In this document: positions 39,693-40,171 of the stretch, piece by piece
Layout of the letters: each line of letters starts with the position of its first letter
Numbering within the stretch: position 1 is the stretch's first letter
NCBI GenBank assembly: GCA_021401465.1
Contig: JADDMT010000200.1
Location: 1 to 40,171 of the forward strand
DNA length: 40,171 bases
Source of the DNA: Teratosphaeria epicoccoides
Taxonomy: Eukaryota > Ascomycota > Dothideomycetes > Mycosphaerellales > Teratosphaeriaceae
Reading direction: 5' to 3'
Notes under the pieces: model-generated
What the model was told of the DNA's origin: nothing
Seen by the model: only the letters and a program-made list of their open reading frames with translations
Database searches by the model: none
Made by a program: the position numbers and the translations under genes

Positions 39693-40171
39693 TGTCATAA
39701 GGGTAGGTGCTAATAGCAGGAAGGTGACTAGGTGTTAGACTCGGGAGCTGTGAAGAATATCGACAATGGCAGTTAACCTTGTAACTGACTCTCCTCTAAG
39801 CAAGAGAGGATTGAATTAAGATTGAGCACGAAGCTCCTAACTGCCTGTCCTAAAGCCATCCCTATATACTAGAGAGCGACAGAGCAGCTCTGTTAGATCT
39901 GTCGACAGACCTAACAGATCCGTGTCTGTAGATCTGTAGACTAACCCTACAGATCTAAGGGTCTGTCATCACGTGACAGATCCCTTCTTCCTTGCAAGCC
40001 CATAGATCTGTAGACTAACCCTACAGATCCAGGGATCTATCCTTACGTGACAGATCCTTTCTTCTATGACTATGCCTATGACTCATAGTACTCCTATGAC
40101 AGTACTATGACTCATAGCACTTAGGACCCACATGATCCTGTATCCTACAGTACTCCGGACAGTACTCCTGA
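39693..40171. repeat. E2-family LTR, reaching the window edge
   Basis: It starts TGTCATAAGG and follows the E2 LTR for its whole length, including both AGATCTGTAGACTAACCC repeats. It is more diverged than the pair at 28189/34706 and carries small indels. The terminal CA is just beyond the window. It interrupts E1 copy C integrase after CTAGAAATA; whether it is a solo LTR or the start of an element cannot be seen. Confidence 0.85.

Overview
The window looks like a transposon graveyard from a filamentous ascomycete (Pezizomycotina). I see no intact host gene, tRNA or rRNA. Every recognisable coding region is a mobile-element relic full of in-frame stops. The stops are overwhelmingly TAG, with some TAA, and they sit where family alignment predicts Gln or Trp. 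Homologous copies differ mainly by C/T and G/A transitions, mostly at CpA/TpG. This is the signature of repeat-induced point mutation (RIP), so most entries are typed as pseudogenes. Family assignments rest on protein motifs that survive in the old frames.

Layout. 1-434 holds a possible two-exon gene fragment (+). 640-4175 is a Plavaka-type DNA transposase (-). 4230-9925 is a poorly recognisable accessory block with several degraded coding relics and many copies of short palindromic repeats. From 9925 to the right edge the window is nested Ty3/gypsy LTR retrotransposons of three families. Family E1 is a chromovirus with a 360-bp LTR: copy A 9925-13066 (-), a 3' fragment 13719-15529 (-), a long copy B 15530-23693 (+), and truncated copy C 36472-39692 (+). 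Family E2 is a chromovirus with a ~470-bp LTR: a fragment at 13067-13402 (-), pol fragment D 23694-25914 (+), a complete element 28189-35178 (-) with a GGAGG target duplication, and another LTR from 39693 to the edge. Family E3 has Gag and Pol in different frames: 25915-28188 plus 35184-36471 (+), split inside its reverse transcriptase by the complete E2.

How the parts work together. Each family carries the usual Gag, protease, reverse transcriptase and RNase H; integrase and a C-terminal chromodomain are visible in E1 and E2. The unusual feature is that E1 and E2 each also carry a long ORF on the opposite strand, between the end of pol and the 3' LTR. In E2 this antisense ORF (28739-29365, about 208 codons) has six cysteines spaced like a fungal Zn(II)2Cys6 DNA-binding cluster, preceded by a basic stretch and followed by a predicted coiled coil. 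It converges with pol so that the two stop codons abut. In E1 the antisense ORF (22526 to 21039, about 495 codons) keeps an unbroken register and has a conserved upstream TATA box. A second copy of each antisense ORF is present in the window and supports the reading. This antisense-ORF arrangement is the best candidate here for an under-described system.
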